Assembly: GCF_030812475.1 (NCBI RefSeq) | Contig: NZ_JAUSSR010000006.1 | Coordinates: 62,001-126,000 of the forward strand | Reading direction: 5' to 3' | DNA: 64,000 nt | DNA from: Pseudomonas lini | Lineage (GTDB): Bacteria > Pseudomonadota > Gammaproteobacteria > Pseudomonadales > Pseudomonadaceae | Shown here: positions 49,289 to 63,293 of the stretch, piece after piece | How positions within the stretch are numbered: position 1 is the stretch's first letter | How the letters are laid out: each line of letters begins with the position of its first letter | The notes under the pieces: model-generated | The model's database searches: none | Seen by the model: the letters and a program-made list of their open reading frames with translations, nothing else | Told to the model about the DNA's origin: nothing | Position numbers and translations under genes: made by a program

Positions 49289-51190
49289 GTGGTGGATTTC
49301 CCTTCCCGTTTTGAAGTGATCGTCATCGGCGGCGGTCATGCCGGTACCGAGGCAGCACTGGCGTCAGCACGCATGGGGGCAAAAACCCTGTTGCTGACGC
49401 ATAACGTGGAAACCCTCGGTGCCATGAGTTGCAACCCTGCCATTGGCGGGATCGGCAAAAGCCACCTGGTCAAGGAAATCGATGCCCTGGGCGGCGCGAT
49501 GGCCATGGCTACCGATAAAGGCGGTATTCAGTTTCGCGTGTTGAACAGCCGCAAAGGCCCGGCCGTACGAGCGACTCGTGCTCAGGCCGACCGGGTTCTG
49601 TACAAGGCCGCTGTCCGCGAAGCCCTGGAGAACCAGCCGAACCTGTGGATATTTCAACAAGCCGCCGATGACCTGATCGTCGAGCAGGAACAAGTGCGCG
49701 GTGTAGTCACCCAAATGGGTCTGCGTTTCTTCGCCGATTCCGTGGTGTTGACCACTGGCACCTTCCTCGGTGGACTTATCCACATCGGCATGCAGAATTT
49801 TTCCGGCGGTCGCGCCGGTGATCCGCCATCGATTGCCCTGGCTCACCGTTTGCGTGAATTGCCGTTGCGCGTCGGTCGCCTGAAAACCGGTACACCGCCG
49901 CGCATCGACGGTCGTTCCGTGGATTTCTCCGTGATGACCGAGCAGGCAGGTGATACGCCTATACCGGTGATGTCGTTCATGGGCTCCAAAGAGCAGCACC
50001 CGAAACAGGTCAGCTGCTGGATTACCCACACCAACGCCCGCACCCACGAGATCATCGCCGCCAACCTCGACCGTTCGCCGATGTATTCCGATGCAGGGTC
50101 GATCGAAGGGATCGGCCCGCGGTACTGCCCGTCGATCGAAGACAAGATTCATCGCTTTGCCGACAAGGAAAGCCATCAGGTCTTCATCGAACCCGAAGGC
50201 CTGACGACCAACGAGCTGTACCCGAACGGGATATCCACATCCTTGCCGTTCGACGTGCAGTTGCAGATCGTGCAATCGATCCGCGGCATGGAAAACGCAC
50301 ACATCGTGCGGCCGGGCTACGCCATCGAGTACGACTACTTCGACCCGCGTGACCTGAAGTACAGCCTGGAAACCAAAGTCATCGGCGGTCTGTTCTTCGC
50401 CGGGCAAATCAACGGCACCACCGGTTACGAAGAAGCCGGCGCCCAGGGTTTGCTGGCCGGAGCCAACGCCGCACTGCGTGCTCAGGGCAAAGACGCCTGG
50501 TGCCCGCGTCGGGACGAGGCATACATCGGGGTATTGGTCGATGACCTGATTACCCTGGGTACCCAGGAACCGTACCGGATGTTCACTTCCCGCGCCGAAT
50601 ACCGCCTTATCCTGCGTGAAGACAACGCCGACCTGCGCTTGACCGAAAAAGGTCGCGAACTGGGTCTGGTGGACGACGCGCGTTGGGCGGCGTTCTGCAC
50701 CAAACGCGAAAGCATAACGCTGGAAGAGCAACGCCTGAAAAGTACCTGGGTTCGCCCAGGCACCGAGCAAGGCGATGCGATTTCCGAAAAGTTCGGCACG
50801 CCGCTGACCCACGAATACAACTTGCTCAACCTGCTGAGCCGTCCGGAAATCGACTACGCCGGTCTGATCGCCGTGACCGGTGGCGGCGCGGAAGATCCAC
50901 AAGTGGCCGAGCAGGTTGAAATCAAGACCAAATACGCCGGTTACATTGATCGCCAGCAGGATGAAATCGCACGCCTGCGGGCCAGTGAAGACACAAAACT
51001 GCCTGTGGATATCGATTACACGAACATTTCCGGTCTCTCCAAAGAGATCCAGAGCAAGCTTGGTGCGACCCGTCCAGAAACCCTGGGCCAGGCGTCGCGT
51101 ATTCCAGGCGTCACTCCCGCGGCGATTTCGCTGTTGATGATTCATTTGAAAAAACGCGGCGCTGGCCGTCAGTTGGAGCAAAGCGCTTGA
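49289..51190 (+). CDS. mnmG: tRNA uridine-5-carboxymethylaminomethyl modification enzyme MnmG
   Basis: The 633-residue FAD-dependent partner of MnmE (GidA). FAD loop [21 protein letters not shown], then [37 protein letters not shown] and the C-terminal [25 protein letters not shown]. The start is GTG 49289 or the next GTG at 49292; GAGG lies just upstream for either. It follows the origin-like segment and overlaps rsmG. DnaA box at 49776. Confidence 0.96.
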   Translation: MVDFPSRFEVIVIGGGHAGTEAALASARMGAKTLLLTHNVETLGAMSCNPAIGGIGKSHLVKEIDALGGAMAMATDKGGIQFRVLNSRKGPAVRATRAQADRVLYKAAVREALENQPNLWIFQQAADDLIVEQEQVRGVVTQMGLRFFADSVVLTTGTFLGGLIHIGMQNFSGGRAGDPPSIALAHRLRELPLRVGRLKTGTPPRIDGRSVDFSVMTEQAGDTPIPVMSFMGSKEQHPKQVSCWITHTNARTHEIIAANLDRSPMYSDAGSIEGIGPRYCPSIEDKIHRFADKESHQVFIEPEGLTTNELYPNGISTSLPFDVQLQIVQSIRGMENAHIVRPGYAIEYDYFDPRDLKYSLETKVIGGLFFAGQINGTTGYEEAGAQGLLAGANAALRAQGKDAWCPRRDEAYIGVLVDDLITLGTQEPYRMFTSRAEYRLILREDNADLRLTEKGRELGLVDDARWAAFCTKRESITLEEQRLKSTWVRPGTEQGDAISEKFGTPLTHEYNLLNLLSRPEIDYAGLIAVTGGGAEDPQVAEQVEIKTKYAGYIDRQQDEIARLRASEDTKLPVDIDYTNISGLSKEIQSKLGATRPETLGQASRIPGVTPAAISLLMIHLKKRGAGRQLEQSA

Positions 51191-51831
51191 GTTCGTCGGT
51201 CACCGCGCAACACGCAGAAGAGTTATCCACAGGTGCTCGCCAGCTTGGTGTGACCCTGTCAGACACCCAGCATGGACAACTTCTGGGTTATCTGGCCCTG
51301 TTGATAAAATGGAACAAGGCTTACAACCTGACCGCCGTTCGCGATCCGGACGAAATGGTGTCCCGACACCTGCTCGACAGTTTGAGCGTGATGTCTTTCG
51401 TCGAAAACGGTCGCTGGCTGGACGTTGGCAGCGGCGGCGGCATGCCGGGGATTCCATTGGCCATCCTGTTTCCGCAGTCCCAAGTGACGTGCCTGGACAG
51501 CAATGGCAAGAAAACCCGCTTCCTGACCCAGGTCAAACTCGAACTCAAACTGGACAACCTGCAAGTTATCCACAGTCGCGTCGAAGAGTTTCAGCCTGCA
51601 CAAGCCTTCAACGGGATCATCTCCCGGGCGTTCAGCAGCATGGAGAACTTCAGCAACTGGACTCGTCACCTCGGCGACACCGATACGCGTTGGCTGGCAA
51701 TGAAGGGCGTTCATCCGGCCGATGAGCTGGTAGCATTGCCGGCAGACTTCCACCTCGATAGCGAACACGCCCTGGCCGTACCTGGTTGCCAAGGCCAACG
51801 CCATCTGCTGATACTGCGCCGCACGGCATGA
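51187..51831 (+). CDS. rsmG: 16S rRNA m7G527 methyltransferase
   Basis: The 214-residue SAM-dependent enzyme (GidB) has [34 protein letters not shown] and [15 protein letters not shown] start at 51187 overlaps the mnmG stop (TTGA), so translation is coupled. Loss of this gene gives low-level streptomycin resistance in several bacteria. Two DnaA boxes (51223, 51566) lie inside. Confidence 0.95.
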   Translation: MSSSVTAQHAEELSTGARQLGVTLSDTQHGQLLGYLALLIKWNKAYNLTAVRDPDEMVSRHLLDSLSVMSFVENGRWLDVGSGGGMPGIPLAILFPQSQVTCLDSNGKKTRFLTQVKLELKLDNLQVIHSRVEEFQPAQAFNGIISRAFSSMENFSNWTRHLGDTDTRWLAMKGVHPADELVALPADFHLDSEHALAVPGCQGQRHLLILRRTA

Positions 51832-51849
51832 TTGGGAACACAAGCAAGA

Positions 51850-52647
51850 ATGGCTAAGGTATTCGCGATTGCGAACCAAAAGGGTGGTGTGGGTAAAACC
51901 ACCACCTGTATCAACCTCGCAGCTTCCCTGGTCGCTACCAAGCGACGGGTGTTGTTGATCGATCTCGATCCACAGGGCAACGCCACCATGGGTAGCGGTG
52001 TGGATAAACACGGCCTGGAAAACTCGGTCTACGACCTGTTGATCGGCGAATGTGACCTGGCGCAGGCCATGCACTACTCCGAGCACGGTGGTTACCAGCT
52101 GTTGCCAGCCAACCGCGACCTGACCGCCGCGGAAGTGGTTCTGCTGGAAATGCAGATGAAGGAGAGTCGCCTGCGCAGTGCGTTGGCGCCGATCCGTGAA
52201 AACTACGATTACATTCTGATCGACTGCCCGCCGTCGCTGTCGATGCTCACGCTTAACGCACTGGTCGCTGCCGATGGGGTGATTATCCCCATGCAATGCG
52301 AGTACTTCGCCCTCGAAGGCTTGAGCGACCTTGTGGACAACATCAAGCGCATCGCCGAGCTGCTCAACCCGAACCTGAAAGTCGAAGGCCTGTTGCGTAC
52401 CATGTACGACCCGCGCCTGAGCCTGATGAACGATGTGTCGGCGCAGCTCAAGGAACACTTTGGCGAGCAGCTCTACGACACGGTCATTCCGCGCAACATC
52501 CGCCTGGCCGAAGCGCCAAGCTATGGCATGCCGGCGCTGGTGTACGACAAGACTTCGCGAGGCGCGATTGCCTATCTGGCATTGGCGGGCGAGATGGTTC
52601 GACGTCAACGCAAAAACTCACGCACCGCCGCCGCCCAGGCAACTTAA
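51850..52647 (+). CDS. parA: Chromosome partitioning ATPase ParA
   Basis: This 265-residue deviant-Walker ATPase (Soj) has KGGVGKTT (11-18), LLIDLDPQGNATMGSG, LIDCPPSLSMLTLNAL. ATG 51850 (MAKVFAIANQ) is preferred over the in-frame ATG at 51832. It acts with ParB on parS to move sister origins. It is 9 bp upstream of parB. DnaA box at 51999. Confidence 0.97.
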   Translation: MAKVFAIANQKGGVGKTTTCINLAASLVATKRRVLLIDLDPQGNATMGSGVDKHGLENSVYDLLIGECDLAQAMHYSEHGGYQLLPANRDLTAAEVVLLEMQMKESRLRSALAPIRENYDYILIDCPPSLSMLTLNALVAADGVIIPMQCEYFALEGLSDLVDNIKRIAELLNPNLKVEGLLRTMYDPRLSLMNDVSAQLKEHFGEQLYDTVIPRNIRLAEAPSYGMPALVYDKTSRGAIAYLALAGEMVRRQRKNSRTAAAQAT

Positions 52648-52656
52648 GGAATCCCC

Positions 52657-53529
52657 ATGGCCGTCAAGAAACGAGGTCTCGGACGTGGACTGGATGCACT
52701 GCTGAGTGGTCCGACTGTCAGCTCGCTGGAAGAACAGGCGGTGCAGGCAGATCAACGTGAGCTGCAGCACCTGCCCCTGGACCTGATCCAGCGTGGCAAG
52801 TACCAGCCACGGCGAGACATGGATCCTCAGGCGCTGGAGGAGCTGGCGCAGTCGATCAAGGCCCAGGGCGTGATGCAGCCGATCGTGGTTCGTCCGATCG
52901 GCAGCGGTCGCTACGAGATCATTGCCGGCGAACGTCGCTGGCGCGCCAGCCAGCAGGCCGGCCAGGAAACGATCCCGGCGATGGTGCGCGACGTACCGGA
53001 TGAAACCGCGATCGCCATGGCGCTGATCGAAAACATCCAGCGCGAGGACCTCAATCCGATCGAAGAAGCGGTGGCGTTGCAGCGTCTGCAGCAGGAATTC
53101 CAGCTGACTCAGCAACAAGTGGCCGAAGCGGTGGGCAAATCCCGCGTAACCGTCGCCAACCTGCTACGCTTGATCGCGTTGCCGGAAGTCATCAAAACCA
53201 TGCTGTCCCACGGCGACCTGGAAATGGGTCATGCCCGTGCTTTGCTCGGTTTGCCGGAGATTCAACAGGTTGAAGGGGCGCGACACGTTGTCGCACGAGG
53301 ACTGACCGTTCGCCAGACTGAAGCGCTGGTTCGCCAGTGGTTGAGTGGCAAACCGGAGCCTGCTGAACCGGTAAAGCCGGACCCGGATATCGCCCGGCTC
53401 GAACAGCGTCTGGCCGAGCGTTTAGGCTCTGCGGTGCAGATTCGTCACGGGAAAAAGGGGAAGGGGCAGTTGGTGATCGGTTACAACTCCCTCGATGAGC
53501 TTCAAGGTGTACTTGCACACATTCGCTGA
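52657..53529 (+). CDS. parB: Chromosome partitioning protein ParB
   Basis: The 290-residue CTP-dependent clamp (Spo0J). N-terminal ParA-contact sequence KKRGLGRGLDALLS, the CTPase motif region GERRWRASQQAG with ENIQREDLNPIEEA, the HTH LTQQQVAEAVGKSRVTVANLLRL, and a C-terminal dimer domain. It would load on the two parS sites in recF. Confidence 0.97.
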   Translation: MAVKKRGLGRGLDALLSGPTVSSLEEQAVQADQRELQHLPLDLIQRGKYQPRRDMDPQALEELAQSIKAQGVMQPIVVRPIGSGRYEIIAGERRWRASQQAGQETIPAMVRDVPDETAIAMALIENIQREDLNPIEEAVALQRLQQEFQLTQQQVAEAVGKSRVTVANLLRLIALPEVIKTMLSHGDLEMGHARALLGLPEIQQVEGARHVVARGLTVRQTEALVRQWLSGKPEPAEPVKPDPDIARLEQRLAERLGSAVQIRHGKKGKGQLVIGYNSLDELQGVLAHIR

Positions 53530-53574
53530 AACATTTCCTCATGTAGCGTGCAGGTGGAAATCACTACCTGACAG

Positions 53575-53603
53575 TTGAATAGGGGCAGAACCGCCCCTAT
53601 ACT
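53575..53603 (+). promoter_or_regulatory. atp operon promoter (sigma70 type) with a dyad in the spacer
   Basis: TTGAAT (53575-53580), 17-bp spacer, TATACT (53598-53603). The perfect dyad AGGGGC-N6-GCCCCT (53581-53598) fills the spacer almost exactly. The remaining 75 bp before atpI is leader. Confidence 0.75.
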
Positions 53604-53677
53604 CTGCGCGCATTTTGTCGGCACAAATTATGCCAAGTTATTGAATTACGGCAGCCGATCATTGGGGAGCAAAAACG

Positions 53678-54970
<1,293 letters not shown>

Positions 54971-54971
<1 letters not shown>

Positions 54972-55017
54972 GACCAGTCTCGACTGGTCTGATGTCCCAC
55001 CTGGTCAAACGGGTGGG
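54971..55017 (+). promoter_or_regulatory. Two hairpins in the atpB-atpE leader
   Basis: AGACCAGT-CTCG-ACTGGTCT (54971-54990; 8-bp perfect stem) and CCCACC...GGGTGGG (54996-55017) lie in the 133-bp gap before atpE. The c subunit is needed in many copies, so these may protect the atpE mRNA or raise its translation. The SD AGGAAAG is just before the start. Confidence 0.6.
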
Positions 55018-55089
55018 TGCCCGAACAGGGCTATGAAACGATTTGTTTTACCGCTTTAAAATCTAAAAAACCTAAACCATACGACGTAA

Positions 55090-55362
<273 letters not shown>

Positions 55363-55416
55363 TTACTCACCTTCGAGTAATTGGTGTGATGTGCAACGAA
55401 CGAGCGAGGTGTTGGC

Positions 55417-55887
55417 GTGAACATTAATGCAACCCTGATTGGCCAGTCCGTTGCGTTCTTCATTTTTGTACTGTTTTGCATGAAGTTCGTGTGGCCTCCG
55501 GTCATCGCGGCTTTGCACGAACGTCAGAAGAAGATCGCGGATGGACTGGACGCTGCCGCCCGAGCAGCTCGCGACCTGGAGTTGGCCCAAGATAAAGCGG
55601 GTCAACAACTGCGCGAAGCTAAAGCTCAGGCAGCCGAGATCATTGAGCAAGCCAAGAAACGCGGTAACCAGATCGTCGAAGAGGCTGTTGAAAAAGCCCG
55701 TATCGACGCTGAACGCGTGAAGGTTCAGGCTCAGGCCGAGATCGAACAGGAACTGAACAGTGTCAAAGACGCGCTGCGTGCCCAATTGGGTGCTCTGGCT
55801 GTCGGCGGCGCCGAGAAGATCCTGGGTGCCACAATCGATCAAAACGCGCACGCGGAGCTGGTAAACAAACTGGCTGCTGAAATTTAA
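55417..55887 (+). CDS. atpF: ATP synthase Fo subunit b
   Basis: The 156-residue peripheral stalk protein has one N-terminal membrane helix ([26 protein letters not shown]) and a long charged coiled coil. GTG start at 55417 with SD GCGAGG. Confidence 0.97.
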   Translation: MNINATLIGQSVAFFIFVLFCMKFVWPPVIAALHERQKKIADGLDAAARAARDLELAQDKAGQQLREAKAQAAEIIEQAKKRGNQIVEEAVEKARIDAERVKVQAQAEIEQELNSVKDALRAQLGALAVGGAEKILGATIDQNAHAELVNKLAAEI

Positions 55888-55899
55888 GCGAGGGCGATC

Positions 55900-56436
55900 A
55901 TGGCAGAATTGACCACGTTGGCCCGACCTTACGCTAAGGCAGCCTTCGAGCACGCCCAGGCCCACCAGCAACTGGCCTCTTGGTCAGCCATGCTCGGCCT
56001 GGCTGCAGCAGTGTCGCAAGACGACACCATGCAGCGCGTGCTCAAGGCCCCGCGACTGACGAGCGCAAACAAGGCCGCCACGTTTATTGACGTGTGCGGC
56101 GACAAGTTTGATGCCAAGGCACAGAACTTCATTCACGTCGTTGCCGAAAACGACCGTCTCCCGCTATTGCCGGAGATCGCCGCTCTGTTTGACCTGTACA
56201 AGGCTGAACAAGAGAAGTCGGTAGACGTTGAAGTCACCAGTGCTTTTGCATTGAACCAAGAACAGCAAGACAAACTCGCCAAGGTTCTCAGTGCACGACT
56301 CAACCGGGAAGTGCGCCTGCAAGTCGAGGAAGACAAATCCCTTATCGGGGGCATTGTCATCCGCGCCGGCGACCTGGTAATCGATGGCTCGGTTCGCGGC
56401 AAACTCGCGAGCCTTGCCGAAGCATTGAAATCTTGA
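55900..56436 (+). CDS. atpH: ATP synthase F1 subunit delta
   Basis: The 178-residue stalk subunit has N-terminal [14 protein letters not shown] and C-terminal [25 protein letters not shown]. It lies 12 bp after atpF. Confidence 0.97.
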   Translation: MAELTTLARPYAKAAFEHAQAHQQLASWSAMLGLAAAVSQDDTMQRVLKAPRLTSANKAATFIDVCGDKFDAKAQNFIHVVAENDRLPLLPEIAALFDLYKAEQEKSVDVEVTSAFALNQEQQDKLAKVLSARLNREVRLQVEEDKSLIGGIVIRAGDLVIDGSVRGKLASLAEALKS

Positions 56437-56457
56437 GTTTGAAGGGGCAGCAGAGCA

Positions 56458-58002
56458 ATGCAGCAACTCAATCCTTCCGAAATAAGTGAAATTATCAAGG
56501 GCCGCATCGACAAGCTCGATGTGACCTCCCAAGCCCGTAACGAAGGCACAGTCGTCAGCGTATCTGACGGTATCGTGCGGATTCACGGTCTGGCCGACGT
56601 CATGTACGGCGAGATGATCGAGTTTCCGGGCGGCGTCTTCGGTATGGCTCTCAACCTGGAGCAAGACTCCGTAGGTGCCGTGGTATTGGGCTCCTACCAG
56701 TCTCTGGCTGAAGGCATGAGCGCCAAGTGCACCGGCCGCATCCTCGAAGTTCCGGTTGGTAAGGAACTGTTGGGTCGCGTTGTCGACGCACTGGGTAACC
56801 CGGTTGACGGCAAAGGTCCGCTGAACAACACCGAGACCGATGCGGTCGAGAAAGTTGCTCCAGGCGTGATCTGGCGTAAGTCGGTAGACCAGCCTGTACA
56901 GACTGGCTACAAGGCTGTCGATGCCATGATTCCTGTCGGCCGTGGCCAGCGTGAGCTGATCATCGGTGACCGTCAGATCGGTAAAACCGCTCTGGCGATC
57001 GACGCGATCATCAACCAGAAGAACAGCGGCATTTTCTGCGTCTACGTGGCAATCGGTCAGAAACAATCGACCATCGCCAACGTGGTTCGCAAGCTGGAAG
57101 AGAACGGCGCGCTGGCTAACACCATCGTCGTCGCCGCGAGCGCTTCGGAATCTGCAGCACTGCAGTTCCTGGCACCGTACTCCGGTTGCACCATGGGTGA
57201 ATTCTTCCGCGACCGCGGTGAAGACGCGCTGATCGTTTATGACGATCTGTCCAAGCAAGCAGTGGCTTACCGCCAGATTTCCCTGCTGCTGCGCCGTCCA
57301 CCAGGTCGTGAAGCTTACCCAGGCGACGTGTTCTATCTCCACTCCCGTCTGCTGGAGCGCGCATCCCGCGTTTCGGAAGAATACGTAGAGAAGTTCACCA
57401 ACGGCGCAGTGACCGGCAAAACCGGTTCCCTGACCGCACTGCCGATCATCGAAACCCAGGCTGGCGACGTTTCCGCGTTCGTTCCGACCAACGTGATTTC
57501 CATCACCGACGGTCAGATCTTCCTGGAATCGGCCATGTTCAACTCCGGGATCCGTCCTGCTGTGAACGCCGGTGTTTCGGTATCCCGTGTGGGTGGTGCC
57601 GCTCAGACCAAGATCATCAAGAAGCTCTCCGGTGGTATCCGTACCGCTCTGGCTCAGTACCGTGAACTGGCGGCATTCGCCCAGTTCGCTTCTGACCTGG
57701 ACGAAGCGACCCGTAAGCAACTTGAGCATGGTCAGCGCGTTACCGAGCTGATGAAGCAGAAGCAATACGCACCAATGTCGATCGCTGACATGGCGCTGTC
57801 GCTGTATGCCGCTGAGCGTGGGTTCCTGACTGACGTTGAAATCGCCAAGATCGGCAGCTTCGAACAAGCGCTGATTGGTTTCTTCAACCGCGATCACGCC
57901 GATTTGATGGCGAAGATCAACGTGAAGGGTGACTTCAATGACGAAATCGACGCTGGCATGAAAGCCGGTATCGAGAAGTTCAAGGCCACCCAAACCTGGT
58001 AA
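56458..58002 (+). CDS. atpA: ATP synthase F1 subunit alpha
   Basis: The 514-residue non-catalytic nucleotide-binding subunit has P-loop GDRQIGKT (170-177), an Arg finger region in [17 protein letters not shown], and the [14 protein letters not shown] start. Confidence 0.98.
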   Translation: MQQLNPSEISEIIKGRIDKLDVTSQARNEGTVVSVSDGIVRIHGLADVMYGEMIEFPGGVFGMALNLEQDSVGAVVLGSYQSLAEGMSAKCTGRILEVPVGKELLGRVVDALGNPVDGKGPLNNTETDAVEKVAPGVIWRKSVDQPVQTGYKAVDAMIPVGRGQRELIIGDRQIGKTALAIDAIINQKNSGIFCVYVAIGQKQSTIANVVRKLEENGALANTIVVAASASESAALQFLAPYSGCTMGEFFRDRGEDALIVYDDLSKQAVAYRQISLLLRRPPGREAYPGDVFYLHSRLLERASRVSEEYVEKFTNGAVTGKTGSLTALPIIETQAGDVSAFVPTNVISITDGQIFLESAMFNSGIRPAVNAGVSVSRVGGAAQTKIIKKLSGGIRTALAQYRELAAFAQFASDLDEATRKQLEHGQRVTELMKQKQYAPMSIADMALSLYAAERGFLTDVEIAKIGSFEQALIGFFNRDHADLMAKINVKGDFNDEIDAGMKAGIEKFKATQTW

Positions 58003-58052
58003 GCCGCAGCGGGAGCCGCAAGGCTCCCGCTTGCTAACCTGATAGGTGTTAC

Positions 58053-58913
58053 ATGGCAGGCGCAAAAGAGATTCGCAGTAAGATTGCGAGCATCAAAAGC
58101 ACGCAAAAGATTACCAGCGCCATGGAAAAAGTGGCGGTCAGTAAAATGCGCAAGGCACAAATGCGCATGGCTGCTAGCCGTCCTTATGCGGAGCGCATCC
58201 GCCAGGTTATTGGCCATCTGGCCAACGCCAACCCGGAATATCGCCACCCTTTCATGATCGACCGCGAAGTAAAGCGTGTCGGTTATGTCGTGGTGAGCAG
58301 TGACCGTGGTCTGTGTGGTGGTTTGAACACCAACCTGTTCAAGGCCCTGGTCAAGGACATGGCGGTAAACCGCGAAAACGGCGTCGAGATCGATCTGTGT
58401 GTGGTAGGTAGCAAGGGTGCGGCTTTCTTCCGCAACTTCGGCGGTAACGTCGTTGCAGCTATCAGCCACCTGGGTGAAGAGCCGTCGATCAATGACTTGA
58501 TCGGCAGCGTCAAGGTGATGCTGGATGCCTACCTGGACGGCCGTATTGACCGCCTGTCCGTGGTGTCCAACAAGTTCGTCAACACCATGACGCAGCTGCC
58601 GACGGTGGAGCAATTGATTCCGCTGGTGGCAACCCCGGAAAAGGAACTCAAGCACCACTGGGATTATCTGTACGAGCCGGACGCCAAAGAGCTGCTTGAC
58701 GGCTTGATGGTCCGTTACGTGGAGTCGCAGGTCTACCAGGCGGTGGTCGAGAACAACGCGGCTGAACAAGCTGCGCGGATGATCGCGATGAAGAACGCTA
58801 CCGACAACGCCGGTGATTTGATCAGCGATTTGCAGCTGGTCTACAACAAGGCGCGTCAGGCTGCGATCACCCAAGAGATCTCGGAAATCGTCGGCGGCGC
58901 TGCCGCGGTTTAA
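58053..58913 (+). CDS. atpG: ATP synthase F1 subunit gamma
   Basis: The 286-residue central rotor shaft. N-terminal [23 protein letters not shown] coiled coil, [11 protein letters not shown], and C-terminal [21 protein letters not shown]. The short gap after atpA has GGGAGCC-N5-GGCTCCC, a possible processing hairpin. Confidence 0.98.
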   Translation: MAGAKEIRSKIASIKSTQKITSAMEKVAVSKMRKAQMRMAASRPYAERIRQVIGHLANANPEYRHPFMIDREVKRVGYVVVSSDRGLCGGLNTNLFKALVKDMAVNRENGVEIDLCVVGSKGAAFFRNFGGNVVAAISHLGEEPSINDLIGSVKVMLDAYLDGRIDRLSVVSNKFVNTMTQLPTVEQLIPLVATPEKELKHHWDYLYEPDAKELLDGLMVRYVESQVYQAVVENNAAEQAARMIAMKNATDNAGDLISDLQLVYNKARQAAITQEISEIVGGAAAV

Positions 58914-60320
<1,407 letters not shown>

Positions 60321-60365
60321 TCCCGGCGCCCGGCAACGGGCGCTAATTTAGGTTGAGGCAATCAG

Positions 60366-60791
60366 ATGGCTATGACAGTCCATTGCGATATCGTCAGTGC
60401 GGAAGGGGAAATCTTTTCCGGCCTGGTCGAGATGGTGGTTGCGCACGGTGCACTGGGTGATCTTGGTATCGCCCTGGGTCACGCGCCGCTGATCACTAAT
60501 CTCAAGCCGGGTCCTATCCGCTTGATCAAGCAGGGCGGGGAAGAGGAGGTGTATTACATCTCCGGCGGTTTCCTCGAGGTTCAGCCGAACATGGTCAAGG
60601 TTCTTGCCGACACCGTGCAACGTGCTGCCGACCTGGACGAAGCCTCCGCTCAGGAAGCCGTTAAGGCTGCCGAGAAGGCCTTGCATGAGCGGGGCGCGGA
60701 ATTCGATTACGGTTCTGCTGCCGCACGTCTGGCCGAGGCTGCAGCTCAGCTGCGCACCGTCCAGCAGATCCGCAAGAAGTTCGGCCACTAA
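60366..60791 (+). CDS. atpC: ATP synthase F1 subunit epsilon
   Basis: The 141-residue rotor and inhibitor subunit has a beta-sandwich ([39 protein letters not shown]) and a helical C-terminal hairpin. Last gene of the operon, with a terminator 30 bp later. Confidence 0.97.
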   Translation: MAMTVHCDIVSAEGEIFSGLVEMVVAHGALGDLGIALGHAPLITNLKPGPIRLIKQGGEEEVYYISGGFLEVQPNMVKVLADTVQRAADLDEASAQEAVKAAEKALHERGAEFDYGSAAARLAEAAAQLRTVQQIRKKFGH

Positions 60792-60820
60792 AAGGCCATC
60801 GCTTATTGCGCGATTGATTA

Positions 60821-60850
60821 AAAAGGGTAGCCTCGGCTACCCTTTTTTCT
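60821..60850 (+). terminator. atp operon terminator
   Basis: AAAAGGGTAGCC-TC-GGCTACCCTTTTTT, about 12-bp stem with a T-run. It separates atpC from glmU. Confidence 0.93.
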
Positions 60851-60907
60851 TTTCCGACATTCATCACTTGGTCGCAGCCGCTGACCACCCAGGATTGGTA
60901 GCCAGTC

Positions 60908-62275
60908 ATGTCCCTAGAAATCGTTATCCTCGCTGCCGGTCAAGGCACTCGCATGCGTTCGGCATTGCCAAAAGTCCTGCATCCAATTGCAGGCAATTCG
61001 ATGCTCGGCCACGTTATCCACAGCGCCCGGCAACTTGATCCCCAGCGCATCCACGTCGTGATCGGCCATGGTGCCGAAGCGGTGCGTGAACGCCTGGCCG
61101 CCGATGATCTGAATTTTGTCCTTCAGGACCAACAGCTCGGCACCGGCCATGCCGTCGCTCAAGCCGTACCCTTCATCGAATCCGACACTGTCCTGATTCT
61201 CTATGGTGACGTGCCGCTCATCGAGGTCGAAACACTCCAGCGCCTGCTGACGAAAGTAGCGCCACAGCAGTTGGGCTTGCTCACCGTGGAACTGGACGAT
61301 CCTACCGGCTATGGCCGTATCGTGCGCGATGCCGCGGGCAAGGTGACGGCCATCGTCGAACAAAAAGACGCCAACGAAGCCGAGCGAGCGATCACCGAGG
61401 GCAACACCGGCATCCTGGCCCTGCCTTTCGCAAAACTGGGCGACTGGATGAACCGTCTCTCCAACAACAATGCCCAGGGCGAGTATTACCTGACCGACGT
61501 GATCGCCATGGCGGTCAGCGATGGTCTCGTGGTGGCTACCGAACAGCCTCACGATGCGATGGAAGTGCAGGGTGCCAACGACCGCAAGCAACTCTCCGAA
61601 CTTGAACGTCATTATCAATTGCGCGCGGGTCGCCGTTTGATGGCCCAGGGTGTGACGCTGCGAGACCCGGCACGTTTTGATGTGCGCGGTGAAGTGACCG
61701 TCGGTCGCGACGTGCTGATTGATATCAACGTGATCCTTGAAGGCAAGGTCGTCATCGAAGACGACGTCGTGATCGGACCGAACTGCGTGATCAAGGACAG
61801 TACTTTGCGCAAAGGCGTGGTGATCAAGGCCAACAGCCATATTGAAGGCGCAATGCTTGGTGAAGGCAGCGATGCCGGTCCGTTCGCCCGAATTCGTCCG
61901 GGTACGGTCCTGGAGGCTCGGGCACATGTGGGTAACTTCGTCGAGCTGAAAAATGCGCATTTGGGTGAAGGCGCCAAGGCGGGTCATTTGACGTACCTGG
62001 GCGATGCCGAGGTCGGTGCGCGCACCAATATCGGCGCGGGTACCATCACGTGCAACTATGACGGCGCCAATAAGTGGAAGACCGTGTTGGGTGAGGATGT
62101 GTTCATCGGTTCCAACACCTCGTTGGTGGCGCCTGTGGATATCTCTTCCGGTGCAACCACTGGGGCGGGATCGACCATTACGCAGAATGTGGATAACGCG
62201 CAGTTGGCTGTAGGACGAGCGCGTCAGAAGAACATCGACGGATGGAAGCGGCCGGAGAAAATCAAGAAGAGCTAA
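60908..62275 (+). CDS. glmU: Bifunctional UDP-GlcNAc pyrophosphorylase / GlcN-1-P acetyltransferase
   Basis: The 455-residue enzyme. N-terminal uridylyltransferase ([35 protein letters not shown]) and C-terminal left-handed beta-helix acetyltransferase (hexapeptide repeats, [44 protein letters not shown] with the catalytic His). It supplies UDP-GlcNAc for peptidoglycan and LPS. DnaA boxes at 61014 and 62188. Confidence 0.98.
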   Translation: MSLEIVILAAGQGTRMRSALPKVLHPIAGNSMLGHVIHSARQLDPQRIHVVIGHGAEAVRERLAADDLNFVLQDQQLGTGHAVAQAVPFIESDTVLILYGDVPLIEVETLQRLLTKVAPQQLGLLTVELDDPTGYGRIVRDAAGKVTAIVEQKDANEAERAITEGNTGILALPFAKLGDWMNRLSNNNAQGEYYLTDVIAMAVSDGLVVATEQPHDAMEVQGANDRKQLSELERHYQLRAGRRLMAQGVTLRDPARFDVRGEVTVGRDVLIDINVILEGKVVIEDDVVIGPNCVIKDSTLRKGVVIKANSHIEGAMLGEGSDAGPFARIRPGTVLEARAHVGNFVELKNAHLGEGAKAGHLTYLGDAEVGARTNIGAGTITCNYDGANKWKTVLGEDVFIGSNTSLVAPVDISSGATTGAGSTITQNVDNAQLAVGRARQKNIDGWKRPEKIKKS

Positions 62276-62276
62276 G

Positions 62277-62429
62277 TTATCCACAGCGCATAAAGTCTAA
62301 TTCGCGGGCAAGGTTCATTCTGTAGGTCTAAAGTTATCCACATTGGTTTTATCCACAAATGTGAATAGTTTAGGTGTGTAGAAACGAGTCTTGCCCGCGA
62401 TGCGTTTATCCACAGAGCTTTTATCCACA
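62277..62429. promoter_or_regulatory. Cluster of five perfect DnaA boxes, glmU-glmR gap
   Basis: TTATCCACA occurs, all in the same orientation, at 62277, 62334, 62349, 62406 and 62421. The two inner boxes sit inside an 11-bp perfect inverted repeat, TCGCGGGCAAG (62302-62312) with CTTGCCCGCGA (62390-62400). No gene is in the 240-bp gap. The cluster is 87-239 bp upstream of the glmR start. Confidence 0.85.
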
Positions 62430-62515
62430 GGTCTTCTGTCGTTTCCCACTTGACGAAGTTTCGATAATGGGTTTTGATTGCTTCCGCTATCTTTCGAATC
62501 GAAACTTAACTGCCC

Positions 62516-63292
62516 ATGTCGAAACGCAATACACCTCAACGCCGTCACAATATTCTCGCTTTGCTCAACGAGCAGGGCGAAGTCACTGTGGATGAGTTGG
62601 CCAAGCGCTTCGAGACTTCGGAAGTTACGATTCGCAAGGATCTGGCTGCGCTTGAAAGCAATGGCTTGCTTCTGCGCCGCTATGGCGGTGCCATCACCAT
62701 GCCTCAGGAACTGGTGGCCGATCTCGGTCAACCGATCTCCAGCTATAAGCAGGCAATCGCTCGCGCAGCCGTTTTGCGAATCCGCGAGCATGCGCGAATC
62801 ATCATCGACAGCGGCAGTACGACGGCGGCGATGATCCCGGAACTCGGCCAGCAACCGGGCCTTGTGGTGATGACCAATTCGCTGCACGTTGCCAATGCCT
62901 TGAGCGAACTCGAACACGAGCCGGTGCTGTTAATGACCGGTGGTACCTGGGACCCGCATTCCGAATCCTTTCAGGGGCAGGTTGCCGAGCAGGTACTACG
63001 CTCTTACGACTTCGACCAGCTATTCATCGGAGCCGATGGCATTGACTTGGTACGCGGCACGACCACCTTCAACGAATTGCTGGGACTGAGCCGGGTCATG
63101 GCCGAGGTCGCCCGCGAAGTAGTGGTGATGGTGGAGGCCGACAAGATAGGCCGCAAGATTCACAACCTGGAGCTGCCGTGGAGCAGCGTTCATACCCTAA
63201 TTACCGATGATCGCCTGCCGCTTGAGGCACGTGATCAGATTCAGGCCCGCGGTATCAATTTGATTTGCGCGCCTGTCAGTCAGGAGAAATAG
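62516..63292 (+). CDS. glmR: DeoR/GlpR-family regulator, upstream of glmS
   Basis: The 258-residue protein has a DeoR helix-turn-helix ([51 protein letters not shown]) and a sugar-phosphate sensing domain ([38 protein letters not shown]). P. aeruginosa has a gene called glmR in the same place next to glmS. A sensor of amino-sugar phosphate controlling glmS is inferred. It lies 1 bp before glmS and is probably co-transcribed. Confidence 0.85.
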   Translation: MSKRNTPQRRHNILALLNEQGEVTVDELAKRFETSEVTIRKDLAALESNGLLLRRYGGAITMPQELVADLGQPISSYKQAIARAAVLRIREHARIIIDSGSTTAAMIPELGQQPGLVVMTNSLHVANALSELEHEPVLLMTGGTWDPHSESFQGQVAEQVLRSYDFDQLFIGADGIDLVRGTTTFNELLGLSRVMAEVAREVVVMVEADKIGRKIHNLELPWSSVHTLITDDRLPLEARDQIQARGINLICAPVSQEK

Positions 63293-63293
63293 C

